Part shown: piece after piece, positions 1 to 5,909 of the stretch
Position numbering within the stretch: position 1 is the first letter of the stretch
How the letters are laid out: the number at the start of each line of letters is the position of its first letter
Source: Chloroflexota bacterium
GTDB taxonomy: Bacteria; Chloroflexota; Limnocylindria; Limnocylindrales; CSP1-4
Assembly: GCA_016200675.1 (NCBI GenBank)
Contig: JACQEH010000007.1
Coordinates: 1 to 7,318, forward strand
Length of the DNA stretch: 7,318 bases
Direction: 5' to 3'
Made by a program: the position numbers and the translations under genes
The notes under the pieces: model-generated
Databases searched by the model: none
What the model was told of the DNA's origin: nothing
Seen by the model: the letters and a program-made list of their open reading frames with translations, nothing else

Positions 1-167
1 CTAGCGCCGGTGAGGGAGCGCGGGACGGCGCGCGAGGGCGGCGGATGGGGCAGCCAAACCACCATCTCCGTCGCGAGCGTGCTGGTCGCGCGACACAGGT
101 CGTCGGATACGCGGCAGTGCCAAGCCTGCTTGCAGGACGATTGGTGCAGCAGTCGCCCCACGCCCCC

Positions 168-175
168 GGAGGAGG
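168..175 (+). promoter_or_regulatory. Strong Shine-Dalgarno site for the DUF4232-like gene
   Basis: GGAGGAGG lies 6 nt before the ATG at 182, an almost ideal anti-16S match and spacing that fixes this start codon. The 167 bases before it contain no convincing gene and no clear sigma-70 promoter. The only symmetry I noted there is a short CCTGC-TT-GCAGG palindrome at 125-136, which is weak enough to be chance. Confidence 0.75.
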
Positions 176-181
176 CCCCCG

Positions 182-811
182 ATGCGCTCGTCAATGACCA
201 GGTTCTGGGTCGCCCTCGCGGCCATCCTCATCGTGGGGGTCGTGGGCACGGCCTTCGTCAATTCGACGTCGCCTCGCGCCGGGGGCACCGGCGCGACCGC
301 CTCGCCGGCCACCCCGGGAGCGACCGCGAGGGCCTCGGCTTCCATGTCCGCGGCCGCGACGCCGACCCTCGGCCCGACGGCGGGAGGGCCGGCCGTCTGC
401 GGCCCGGCCACCCTGAACGCCCGGATCATCAGCTGGGATGGGGCGGCCGGCCACCGCATCGCCACGGTCGAGCTCAGGAACACGGGCGCCGCGACATGCA
501 TCACCAGGCTCGTCGACCGGCCGCAGCTCGTCGGCGGCGACGGGACGGTCCTCATCGAGGGCGTGACCCCGGTCAGCTCGCCCGACGTCCTCACCCTGTC
601 CGCAAACGGGAAGGTCACGACGGCCGTCCAGGCGGGCAACTACTGTGGCCCCCCACCGATCGCCCCGGTCACGCTCGCCTTCGTCCTGTCGACCGGCGCC
701 GGCCGGGTCCTCGCGACGCCCCTCACCCCGACCGATGTCAGCGGCGTCCCGCCGTGCAACGGGGAGCCAGGCTCGGCCGGCAGCGTGGAGATGCAACCCT
801 GGACCCCCTGA
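182..811 (+). CDS. Membrane-anchored/secreted DUF4232-like protein
   Basis: A 209-residue protein exported or anchored outside the membrane; its biochemical role is unknown. Residues about 7-26 form one hydrophobic segment (WVALAAILIVGVVGTAF) after a short basic N-terminus, so it is a signal anchor or uncleaved signal peptide with no lipobox cysteine. Residues about 31-70 are a low-complexity Ala/Ser/Thr/Pro/Gly linker, as in cell-envelope proteins of high-GC bacteria. The C-terminal domain (about 73-209) has four cysteines, C73, C106, C155 and C192, and a beta-rich pattern: VELRNTGAATC, GNYCGPPP and VPPC. This resembles the DUF4232 family, where paired cysteines are expected to form disulfides outside the cell. 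The start is set by the strong ribosome binding site 6 nt upstream. The gene stands alone, converging on a probable small membrane-protein gene with a hairpin between them. The family assignment rests on motif resemblance only. Confidence 0.85.
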   Translation: MRSSMTRFWVALAAILIVGVVGTAFVNSTSPRAGGTGATASPATPGATARASASMSAAATPTLGPTAGGPAVCGPATLNARIISWDGAAGHRIATVELRNTGAATCITRLVDRPQLVGGDGTVLIEGVTPVSSPDVLTLSANGKVTTAVQAGNYCGPPPIAPVTLAFVLSTGAGRVLATPLTPTDVSGVPPCNGEPGSAGSVEMQPWTP

Positions 812-812
812 C

Positions 813-837
813 CGATCGTCAGGGCGCCTGACGATCG
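813..837. terminator. Perfect 11-bp hairpin at a convergent gene junction
   Basis: CGATCGTCAGG (813-823), a 3-nt GCG loop, and CCTGACGATCG (827-837) form a perfect 11-bp inverted repeat, beginning 1 nt after the stop codon of the DUF4232-like gene. No T-run follows on either strand, so it is not a canonical intrinsic terminator. Its position between convergent genes suggests a bidirectional terminator or a 3'-end stabilising stem, the type common in GC-rich genomes. The embedded CGATCG palindromes also make a protein-binding site possible. Confidence 0.6.
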
Positions 838-888
838 ACCGAGGCCCAACCGCGGCGAGGGCGAGTCCTTGGCCCCGGCGCCCGTGCG

Positions 889-1017
889 TCAGCCGAAGAG
901 CTGCGTAAACGTAAGTCCGGTTGAGGCCATGATCCCGAAGAGCAGGCCAGCTCCGATCGCCAGCGGCGCACCGATGACGAGAAGGACGACGAGGGCAATG
1001 GCCAAGAAGGCGGTCAT
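889..1017 (-). CDS. Probable small single-pass membrane protein (42 aa)
   Basis: A short reading frame encoding MTAFLAIALVVLLVIGAP followed by LAIGAGLLFGIMASTGLTFT and ending in QLFG. Nearly the whole protein is hydrophobic, with one strong membrane segment at about residues 3-25 and a second moderately hydrophobic stretch to about 32. About 33 of its 42 codons end in G or C, which is coding-like but lower than in the neighbours. A GTG six codons upstream (1033-1035) would add VDDAPP and is an alternative start. Neither start has a clear Shine-Dalgarno site, which is the main weakness of the call. It lies 108 bp downstream of the hydrolase gene on the same strand and might be the last gene of that transcript. 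I do not recognise a family. A chance frame remains possible, although such consistent hydrophobicity is unlikely by accident. Confidence 0.45.
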   Translation of the reverse strand: MTAFLAIALVVLLVIGAPLAIGAGLLFGIMASTGLTFTQLFG

Positions 1018-1044
1018 GGGCGGAGCGTCGTCCACATCGGCCCC

Positions 1045-1058
1045 CGTGTCATGACACG
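1045..1058. repeat. Perfect 14-bp palindrome CGTGTCATGACACG
   Basis: The sequence equals its own reverse complement over all 14 bases. It lies 27 bp upstream of the ATG of the small membrane-protein frame (9 bp upstream of its alternative GTG), where an operator for that gene would be expected. It has no spacer, so it suits a dimeric regulator better than an RNA hairpin. No regulator can be named. Confidence 0.4.
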
Positions 1059-1086
1059 ACGTCACCGCTGGGCGTGATTTCGCTGG

Positions 1087-1100
1087 CGGCGTCGACGCCG
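1087..1100. repeat. Perfect 14-bp palindrome CGGCGTCGACGCCG
   Basis: A second perfect palindrome, 25 bp downstream of the hydrolase stop codon. As RNA it could fold as a 5-bp stem with a TCGA loop, so it might be a weak terminator for the hydrolase transcript. It could also be a protein-binding site paired with the palindrome 28 bp away. No T-run follows it. In GC-rich DNA part of this symmetry may be compositional. Confidence 0.35.
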
Positions 1101-1125
1101 GGGCAACCGCGTCGCCGGCCGGCCT

Positions 1126-2100
1126 TCAGGCGATGGTCAGGATCCTCCGCGGGTTGCCGACGGTCATCTGCTCGATCTCCGCATCGGCGACCCCACGGGC
1201 CCGGAGGCGCGGCAGGAACGTCTCCTGGAGATACGTGTAGCCGTTGCCCTCGTAGTGGCGAAGCTGCTGGTTGTGGCAGACGTCCTGGCTCAGGAGGACG
1301 CGATCGCCATGGCCGCGCGACAGGAGCTCCAGGAGGAGGTCCATCACGCGCGGCTCCCCGTGGCGCTCCTGGGGGGTGAAGGACATGCCCAGGAAGTCGA
1401 ACTCGATGCTCGCGCCCCGACCGATGAGCTCGAGATGGTGGTCCAGCCGGGGGTACGAATCGGCGTGTCCGATGACCACCCGCCCTGGATCCGCGCCCTC
1501 GGCCTCGAAGACCGCCAGCTGGGCGAGCCCGACGTCGCTCATCACGCCGTGGGTCGTGATCGCCAGGCCGGTCCGACGGGAAGCCCGGGCCACGGCCCGA
1601 TGGACCCGTTCCTCGAGGGCCGACAGCCACGGCTTGTCGGTCCCGATCTCGCCGATGATCCCCGGCCGGACGGGCCCGGCGAGACCCTCGACCGCGATTC
1701 CCTCCTCGATCTCGACGACCAGCTCGTCGGCCAGCGAGGCCACCGAGCGGCGGTCGATCAGCGCTTCGGCCGGATAGTAGGCGCCGCGGTACCAGCCACA
1801 GCCCATGACGAGCTGCAGCCCGCTGGTCCGCGCGAGGCGGACCAGCCAGGCCGGGTCCCGACCGACCCCGTCGAGGGTGACGTCGACGAGCGCCGTGCCG
1901 CCGGCAGCCCGGAAGTGCGCCAGCTCGGCGCTGATCACGGGCTCGTCGCGGGTCAGCTCCCAGTAGTCCCAGCGGCCGGGGATCTGCCAGAGGGCGATCG
2001 CGGTGTGCTCGTGCGGGAGGGTGAAGCCGAGGGCCGCCGGGTCGACCGGCCCCAGGACGGTCTGGACATGCGGCGTTCGGGAGGCCGGCGAAGTTGCCAT
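1126..2100 (-). CDS. Phosphotriesterase-family metal-dependent hydrolase
   Basis: A 324-residue amidohydrolase-superfamily protein of the phosphotriesterase (PTE) family. These TIM-barrel enzymes use a binuclear metal centre to hydrolyse phosphoesters, lactones or other esters. The family opening VQTVLGPVDPAALGFTLPHEH is recognisable (residues 12-32). Candidate metal ligands are all present: H30 and H32 (HEH), bridging E151 (GEIGTD), H184 (ITTHG), H212 (IGHAD) and D273 (LLSQD). The bridging residue is Glu, as in the E. coli homolog PHP, and not the carboxylated Lys of Pseudomonas PTE, so paraoxonase activity should not be assumed. The family C-terminal signature GNPRRIL is at 315-321. There is no signal peptide, so the protein is cytoplasmic. 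The frame stays open upstream into tetR, but the ATG at 2100 fits the family start. It has no good Shine-Dalgarno site and lies 10 nt after the tetR stop, so translational coupling is likely. The substrate is unknown. Confidence 0.92.
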   Translation of the reverse strand: MATSPASRTPHVQTVLGPVDPAALGFTLPHEHTAIALWQIPGRWDYWELTRDEPVISAELAHFRAAGGTALVDVTLDGVGRDPAWLVRLARTSGLQLVMGCGWYRGAYYPAEALIDRRSVASLADELVVEIEEGIAVEGLAGPVRPGIIGEIGTDKPWLSALEERVHRAVARASRRTGLAITTHGVMSDVGLAQLAVFEAEGADPGRVVIGHADSYPRLDHHLELIGRGASIEFDFLGMSFTPQERHGEPRVMDLLLELLSRGHGDRVLLSQDVCHNQQLRHYEGNGYTYLQETFLPRLRARGVADAEIEQMTVGNPRRILTIA

Positions 2101-2110
2101 CGGTCGCAGT

Positions 2111-2821
2111 CTACGCAGCGGACCCCTGCTCCCGGGACGTTGCCGATGGGCCGAGGACGGAGTACGGGCTCGACTCGACCGTGGGCACCGCGGGCCGCTC
2201 CGGCGATGCCGCGGCGGCCAGGACGAGGGCCAGGATCTCCCGCGCCTCGTGCTCGGCGTCGGCACGCCGGAAGGCCTCGCCCTGCTCGGCGCGAATCAGG
2301 AGCATCCCGTCCAGGAGGGCCACGTACGCCCGGGCGACGGCGCCGGCATCCATCCAGCGCGGCAGCTCGCCGCGGGCGATGCCCTCCTCCAGGAGGAAGG
2401 TGCCGGCCATCACGAGCTGCTCGCGGCGGCGACGGAGCATCTCGCGCGCCGCCGGCTCCGCGTCCGCCTGAGCCCATGCCTGGACGAGGAAGTCGGCGTT
2501 GCCTGGACCGGCTGCGGACTCCTCGGCACTGTCGAAGTAGAAGCCGACGGCGATCGCCAGCCGCTCGGCCAGGCTCCGGCCGGCGCCCAGCCGGGCGGCG
2601 AGCTCGCCGAGGCCACGCCCCGAGGCGAGGTCGCAGGTCGCGAGGAAGAGGTCGTCCTTGCCCTTGAAGTACGTGTAGATGGCACCCACCGACAAGCCGC
2701 ACTCGCGCACGACGTCCTGCATCGTGGCGCCGTGGAAGCCGCGGTCCCCGAAGACGCGGAGGGCCGCCGCGACGATCCGTTCCCGGACCTCCGCCTCGTG
2801 GGCTGGCGTTATGCGCGGCAT
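2111..2821 (-). CDS. TetR/AcrR-family transcriptional regulator
   Basis: A 236-residue one-component regulator. The N-terminal DNA-binding domain is clear: helix 1 around RERIVAAALRVFGDRGFHG (residues 13-31), then the helix-turn-helix TMQDVVRECGLSVGAIYTYF (33-52) followed by KGKDDLF, the hallmark TetR pattern. Residues about 70-205 are the all-helical ligand-binding and dimerisation domain. The last 30 or so residues (from about 206) are a Pro/Ser-rich tail, so the protein is longer than the roughly 200 typical of the family. The gene is divergent from the MMPL exporter and directly upstream of the hydrolase, the classical arrangement for a local repressor of an efflux gene. It probably also represses itself through the shared operator at 2884-2899. 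The ATG at 2821 lacks a strong Shine-Dalgarno site; ATGs further upstream are out of frame. Its ligand is unknown. Confidence 0.93.
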   Translation of the reverse strand: MPRITPAHEAEVRERIVAAALRVFGDRGFHGATMQDVVRECGLSVGAIYTYFKGKDDLFLATCDLASGRGLGELAARLGAGRSLAERLAIAVGFYFDSAEESAAGPGNADFLVQAWAQADAEPAAREMLRRRREQLVMAGTFLLEEGIARGELPRWMDAGAVARAYVALLDGMLLIRAEQGEAFRRADAEHEAREILALVLAAAASPERPAVPTVESSPYSVLGPSATSREQGSAA

Positions 2822-2833
2822 CGGCCCGCGGCT

Positions 2834-2860
2834 TTCATGGCGAACATCGCTTCTTCATGG
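2834..2860. repeat. Direct repeat TTCATGG in the tetR leader
   Basis: Two identical 7-bp copies, at 2834-2840 and 2854-2860, start exactly 20 bp apart, close to two helical turns. The distal copy overlaps the proposed tetR -10 element. They could be auxiliary regulator half-sites, but a 7-bp repeat may be chance. Confidence 0.25.
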
Positions 2861-2886
2861 TACTTGTCGCCGACTGACGTATGCAA
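2857..2886 (-). promoter_or_regulatory. Candidate tetR-hydrolase promoter
   Basis: Read on the minus strand, TTGCAT (2881-2886) and TACCAT (2857-2862) are separated by 18 bp and match the -35 and -10 consensus in 4 of 6 positions each or nearly so. Transcription would start near 2850, leaving a leader of about 30 nt. The -35 element overlaps one arm of the operator candidate. The call is tentative because both boxes are imperfect. Confidence 0.4.
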
Positions 2887-2899
2887 GCTCGCGGACTTG
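2884..2899. promoter_or_regulatory. Candidate TetR operator CAAGnnCGCGnnCTTG
   Basis: A 16-bp pseudo-palindrome in which 6 of 8 base pairs are symmetric: outer arms CAAG/CTTG and a CGCG centre. The left arm overlaps the proposed tetR -35 and the right arm overlaps the mmpL -35 (TTGACA at 2897-2902), so one bound dimer would block both promoters. A further CTTG lies at 2863-2866. The size and placement are typical of TetR-family operators. The link to this regulator is inference. Confidence 0.5.
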
Positions 2900-2926
2900 A
2901 CATGGGGAATAGCCATTCTCTAAAGT
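2897..2926 (+). promoter_or_regulatory. Sigma-70-type promoter for mmpL
   Basis: A perfect -35 TTGACA (2897-2902), an 18-bp spacer, and a -10 TAAAGT (2921-2926; 4 of 6 matches to TATAAT) lie in the locally AT-richer divergent region. Transcription would begin near 2933, giving a leader of about 54 nt. The spacer contains a second small inverted repeat, GAAT-AGCC-ATTC (2907-2918), which might also bind a regulator. Confidence 0.65.
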
Positions 2927-2947
2927 AGCCGGCCTAACCATCGTCAT

Positions 2948-2965
2948 CGGCGCCCGCGGGTGCCG
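2948..2965 (+). other. Predicted leader hairpin upstream of mmpL
   Basis: CGGCGCC (2948-2954) can pair with GGTGCCG (2959-2965) around a CGCG loop, a 7-bp stem with one G-U pair, ending 9 nt before the Shine-Dalgarno site. It contains the GTG at 2960 that would otherwise be a possible start, which argues for the downstream ATG. It may affect mRNA stability or translation, or be a by-product of GC content. Confidence 0.35.
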
Positions 2966-2974
2966 TTCGTTGCC

Positions 2975-2981
2975 AGGAAGG
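2975..2981 (+). promoter_or_regulatory. Shine-Dalgarno site deciding the mmpL start
   Basis: AGGAAGG lies 5 nt before the ATG at 2987. The alternative GTG at 2960, in the same frame and nine codons upstream, has no ribosome binding site and sits inside a predicted hairpin, so the ATG is preferred. Confidence 0.7.
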
Positions 2982-2986
2982 GTGCG

Positions 2987-5317
2987 ATGTTCAGCCGCTG
3001 GGGTGCGTTCGTCTATCGACGGCGCCGGATCGTCCTCCTCGCCATGCTCCTCCTCGCGGCCGGCGCTGCCCCGCTCGCGGCGGGAACGGCCGGCCAGTTG
3101 TCCTCCGGCGGCTGGCTGGACAGGAACTCCGAGTCGGCGACCGTGGCCTCGCGTCTCGAGCGCGAGTTCGGTGGCGGACGATCCGCCTTCATCGTCCTGT
3201 TCAGGTCGGATGCGCCGGGTGCCGACGCCAGAAGCGACGCCTTCCAGTCCGCGATCGCGACGACCGTCGCCGCCGTCAAGTCCGACGGCCGCGTCACGGG
3301 CGTGACCGGCTACGCGGAGACCCACGATGACCGCTTCATCAGCGTGGCAGGTGACGCCGCGTACGTGGTCATCGGCCTCAACATGACCGATGACGAGTCC
3401 GTCGGCGCGGTGGACGCCATCCACGCCAGGCTCGCCCCGCCGGCCGGCTACTCCGCGGCGATGACGGGCTTCGGGCCCATCCAGAAGGACTCCGCAGCGC
3501 TCTCCGAGAAGGACCTCCAGCGGGCCGAGACCGTCTCCCTGCCGATCGCCGCGCTCGTCCTGATCCTCGTCTTCTCCTCGATCGTCGCCGCCGGCATGCC
3601 GCTCGTCGTGGCCGGCCTGGCGATCCCCTTCTCGCTGGCGATCATCAACCTCCTCGCCCGCCAGACCGAGATGAGCATCTACGTCCTCAACATCGCGACG
3701 ATGCTCGGCCTGGCCCTCGCCATCGACTACTCGCTCTTCATCACCAGCCGCTTCCGCGAGGAGCTGGCGAAGGGCCGGAGCACCGAGCAGGCGGTCACCA
3801 TCGCGGTGGGGACCGCCGGCAAGGCGGTCCTCTTCTCGGGCGTCGCGGTCGCCATCGGCCTGTCCGGGCTCCTGTGGTTCCGGGCCAGTGCCCTGAGCTC
3901 GATCGGGCTCGGCGGGGCCGTCGTCGTCCTGTCGTCCGTCGTGTTCGCCTTGACCTTCCTGCCGGCCCTCCTCGGTGTCCTCGGACCGCGGGTCAACGCC
4001 CTGTCGATCGGCGGCCTTGTCCGGCGCATCCGCGGCGGGTCGAGTCCCGCCACGCCACGGCAGTCCCGCTGGGAGCGTATGGCCCTCGCCGTCATGCGCC
4101 GGCCGCTTGCCGTCCTCGTGCCCGTCCTCGTCGTCCTCTTCATCGCCGGCTCACCGTTCTTCCGGCTCCAGCAGGGCGTGCCGGACGCCAGCATCTTCCC
4201 CGCCGGCCTCTCGAGTCGCGACGCGTGGGTGGCCCTCATGCGCGAGTTCCGGGCCGGCGAGACCTCCCCCATCACGATCCTCGCCGACACCTCGCGCACG
4301 GCCACGGACACGGCCTCGATCCAGGCGGTGATGGACTACGGCGCCTCCCTCGCGAAGGTCGACGGGATCGCCCGGGTAGAGGGCCCCTTCACCCTCACCG
4401 ACCCCTCGACGGGGGCCGCCATGGGCGCCGCCCAGGTGGCCCAGCTGTACGCCGCGCCGGCGGGCTCGCTGCCACCCCAGCTCGAGGCCGCCGTGGCCGC
4501 CCTCCGCAAGGCATATATCCGGAACGGCGTCGTCAGGCTCGACGCCATCAGCCCGCTCGAGCCGGCGACGCCGGCGGGCACCGCCGTCGTGCCCCGGATC
4601 CGGGCGGTGGCGGCCCCGGCCGGCGTCTCGAAGATCCAGGTCGGAGGCGTGGCCGCGATCGCCGACGACTTCCTGGCAAGCCAGAACGATCGCCTCCCGT
4701 GGGCCATCGGGACGACCCTCCTCGCCTCGGCGATCATCCTGTTCCTGCTCTTCGGGTCCCTGGCGATCCCGCTGAAGGCCGTCGTCATGACCCTCCTGTC
4801 GCTGTCGGCCAGCTTCGGCGCCCTCGTCTGGATCTTCCAGGAAGGGAACCTCCACGAGGTCCTCAACTTCAACCCGATCGGCTTCACCATCGCCGGCAAC
4901 CCGATCATCATGTTCGCCGTCCTGATCGGCCTGTCGATGGACTACGAGGTCCTCCTCCTGTCGAGGATCCAGGAGTCGTACCGGCGGACCGGCGACAACA
5001 CGGCCGCGGTGGCCGAGGGCCTGGCGAAGACCGCCGGGGTGATCACCGGGGCGGCGATGATCATGGTCGTCGTCTTCTCGTCCTTTGCCCTCGCCGACGT
5101 CATCACCATCAAGAGCATCGGCGTCGGCATGGCCCTCGCCGTCTTCGTCGACGCGACGATCGTCCGCGTCCTCCTGGTGCCCGCGACCATGCGCCTCCTC
5201 GGCGAGTGGAACTGGTGGGCGCCCGGTATCCTCGGACGGTTGGCGGACCGGCTCGGCTTCAGCCACGTCGAGGATGACGAGGCGCACATCCCGGAACCGG
5301 CACCCGCCACATCCTGA
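2987..5317 (+). CDS. MMPL/RND-family transporter
   Basis: A complete 776-residue inner-membrane exporter of the MMPL (YdfJ/MmpL-like) branch of the RND superfamily, which uses the proton gradient to move lipids or hydrophobic compounds. Topology is the usual duplicated 6+6: TM1 at about 15-33, an external domain at 34-180, TM2-6 at about 184-333, a cytoplasmic linker at 334-372, TM7 at about 373-391, a second external domain at 392-570, and TM8-12 at about 572-739. The proton-relay residues sit in matched positions in the two halves: D247-Y248 in LALAIDYSLFITSRFREEL and D652-Y653 in IGLSMDYEVLLLSR, corresponding to the Asp-Tyr pairs of mycobacterial MmpL3. The family ending WNWWAP follows TM12 (741-746), then a short acidic tail. 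No truncation is seen. It diverges from tetR, and a membrane-protein gene follows after 13 bp. The substrate cannot be read from the sequence. Confidence 0.95.
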   Translation: MFSRWGAFVYRRRRIVLLAMLLLAAGAAPLAAGTAGQLSSGGWLDRNSESATVASRLEREFGGGRSAFIVLFRSDAPGADARSDAFQSAIATTVAAVKSDGRVTGVTGYAETHDDRFISVAGDAAYVVIGLNMTDDESVGAVDAIHARLAPPAGYSAAMTGFGPIQKDSAALSEKDLQRAETVSLPIAALVLILVFSSIVAAGMPLVVAGLAIPFSLAIINLLARQTEMSIYVLNIATMLGLALAIDYSLFITSRFREELAKGRSTEQAVTIAVGTAGKAVLFSGVAVAIGLSGLLWFRASALSSIGLGGAVVVLSSVVFALTFLPALLGVLGPRVNALSIGGLVRRIRGGSSPATPRQSRWERMALAVMRRPLAVLVPVLVVLFIAGSPFFRLQQGVPDASIFPAGLSSRDAWVALMREFRAGETSPITILADTSRTATDTASIQAVMDYGASLAKVDGIARVEGPFTLTDPSTGAAMGAAQVAQLYAAPAGSLPPQLEAAVAALRKAYIRNGVVRLDAISPLEPATPAGTAVVPRIRAVAAPAGVSKIQVGGVAAIADDFLASQNDRLPWAIGTTLLASAIILFLLFGSLAIPLKAVVMTLLSLSASFGALVWIFQEGNLHEVLNFNPIGFTIAGNPIIMFAVLIGLSMDYEVLLLSRIQESYRRTGDNTAAVAEGLAKTAGVITGAAMIMVVVFSSFALADVITIKSIGVGMALAVFVDATIVRVLLVPATMRLLGEWNWWAPGILGRLADRLGFSHVEDDEAHIPEPAPATS

Positions 5318-5330
5318 GCGAGGCTGAGGG

Positions 5331-5909
5331 ATGGGCATGGACGGCGGGTCGGGCACACGTGGCGGCGGCGCGAGCGGCGGGCAGGTCGGCGGGTCGTCAC
5401 CGTCCCCCATGGCCGGCGGCGTGGTCTATGGATGGCAGTGGGGTCGCGACGAGGATCGCCGGCCGGGCCTGCCCTGGATCGGCATCTTCCTCGTGGTCTT
5501 CGGTGGGCTGCTGATCCTCCAGAACGCCCTGCCGCAGTACCGGAACGTCGGCAACACCGCGGTCCTGGCGGCCGGCTTGGCGTTCCTCCTGGTGTGGCTC
5601 CTGCGGCGGGGCACCGTTGCCCTCTACTTCGGGGCGTTCCTGACCGCGGCCGCCCTGCCGGGCATGCTGCGCGGCCTCGGCTACGAGCTCGGTGCCGGCT
5701 GGGGGACGCTCTTCTTCGGGATCGCGCTGCTCTTCATCGCCCTCGTCCGGGCCACCCGCAACGGCGGCTGGGGCTGGCAGGCGATCGGCGGCGGGGCGCT
5801 CGTGCTGCTGGCGTCCTCGGAGATCGCCGTCCCGGAGGTTTCGAGCCTCGTCGTGCCGGCCCTGCTGGTCGTCTTCGGGCTGATCCTCCTGGTTCGCGGG
5901 CGCCGGTAG
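5331..5909 (+). CDS. Polytopic membrane protein of unknown function
   Basis: A 192-residue protein with a Gly/Ser-rich, probably cytoplasmic N-terminus (residues 1-45) and five or six hydrophobic segments at about 47-64, 74-91, 95-112, 122-139, 148-162 and 172-188, ending in RGRR. The first hairpin (PWIGIFLVVFGGLLILQN) resembles the small membrane segments of LiaF/LiaI-like and DUF5668-like proteins, but this is only a resemblance. It starts 13 bp after the exporter stop, so it is very likely co-transcribed and might assist or accompany the exporter. The start is ambiguous. The ATG at 5331 has AGG 7 nt upstream, while the ATG at 5337 (two residues shorter) has GAGGG 6 nt upstream. Its stop codon lies in the loop of a hairpin. 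Confidence 0.85.
   Translation: MGMDGGSGTRGGGASGGQVGGSSPSPMAGGVVYGWQWGRDEDRRPGLPWIGIFLVVFGGLLILQNALPQYRNVGNTAVLAAGLAFLLVWLLRRGTVALYFGAFLTAAALPGMLRGLGYELGAGWGTLFFGIALLFIALVRATRNGGWGWQAIGGGALVLLASSEIAVPEVSSLVVPALLVVFGLILLVRGRR

Noticed and set aside
125..136. CCTGC-TT-GCAGG palindrome upstream of the first gene
   Set aside because: Too short to separate from chance and not placed relative to any recognisable promoter.
10..831. A plus-strand frame and minus-strand frames (1-639, 191-796) over the DUF4232-like gene
   Set aside because: The frame at 182-811 has a strong ribosome binding site, a signal anchor and a conserved cysteine pattern; the others show only compositional bias.
2101..2265. 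Upstream extension of the hydrolase into tetR
   Set aside because: The added 55 residues are Arg/Ser/Pro-rich shadow sequence overlapping tetR, and the family normally begins close to the HxH motif, as from the ATG at 2100.
1255..2667. A 470-codon plus-strand open frame opposite the hydrolase and tetR genes
   Set aside because: It is antisense to two genes with clear family motifs, has a low-complexity Arg/Pro/Gly/Ala-rich translation, and is typical of stop-poor GC-rich DNA.
2902..2918. ATGG/CCAT and GAAT/ATTC inverted repeats in the mmpL promoter spacer
   Set aside because: Each has only four-base arms and no extension; the 2884-2899 palindrome is a stronger operator candidate.
2960..2986. 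Nine-codon upstream GTG start for the exporter
   Set aside because: No ribosome binding site precedes it and it sits in a predicted hairpin; AGGAAGG is ideally placed for the ATG at 2987.
3874..5277. A 467-codon plus-strand frame inside the exporter gene
   Set aside because: It is a shifted frame of the MMPL gene giving an Arg/Pro/Gly-rich sequence without domains; the exporter frame is intact from end to end, so it is not a frameshift remnant.
4151..5410. A 419-codon minus-strand frame opposite the exporter
   Set aside because: The translation is a run of Asp/Glu/Gly/Arg characteristic of antisense GC-rich coding sequence.
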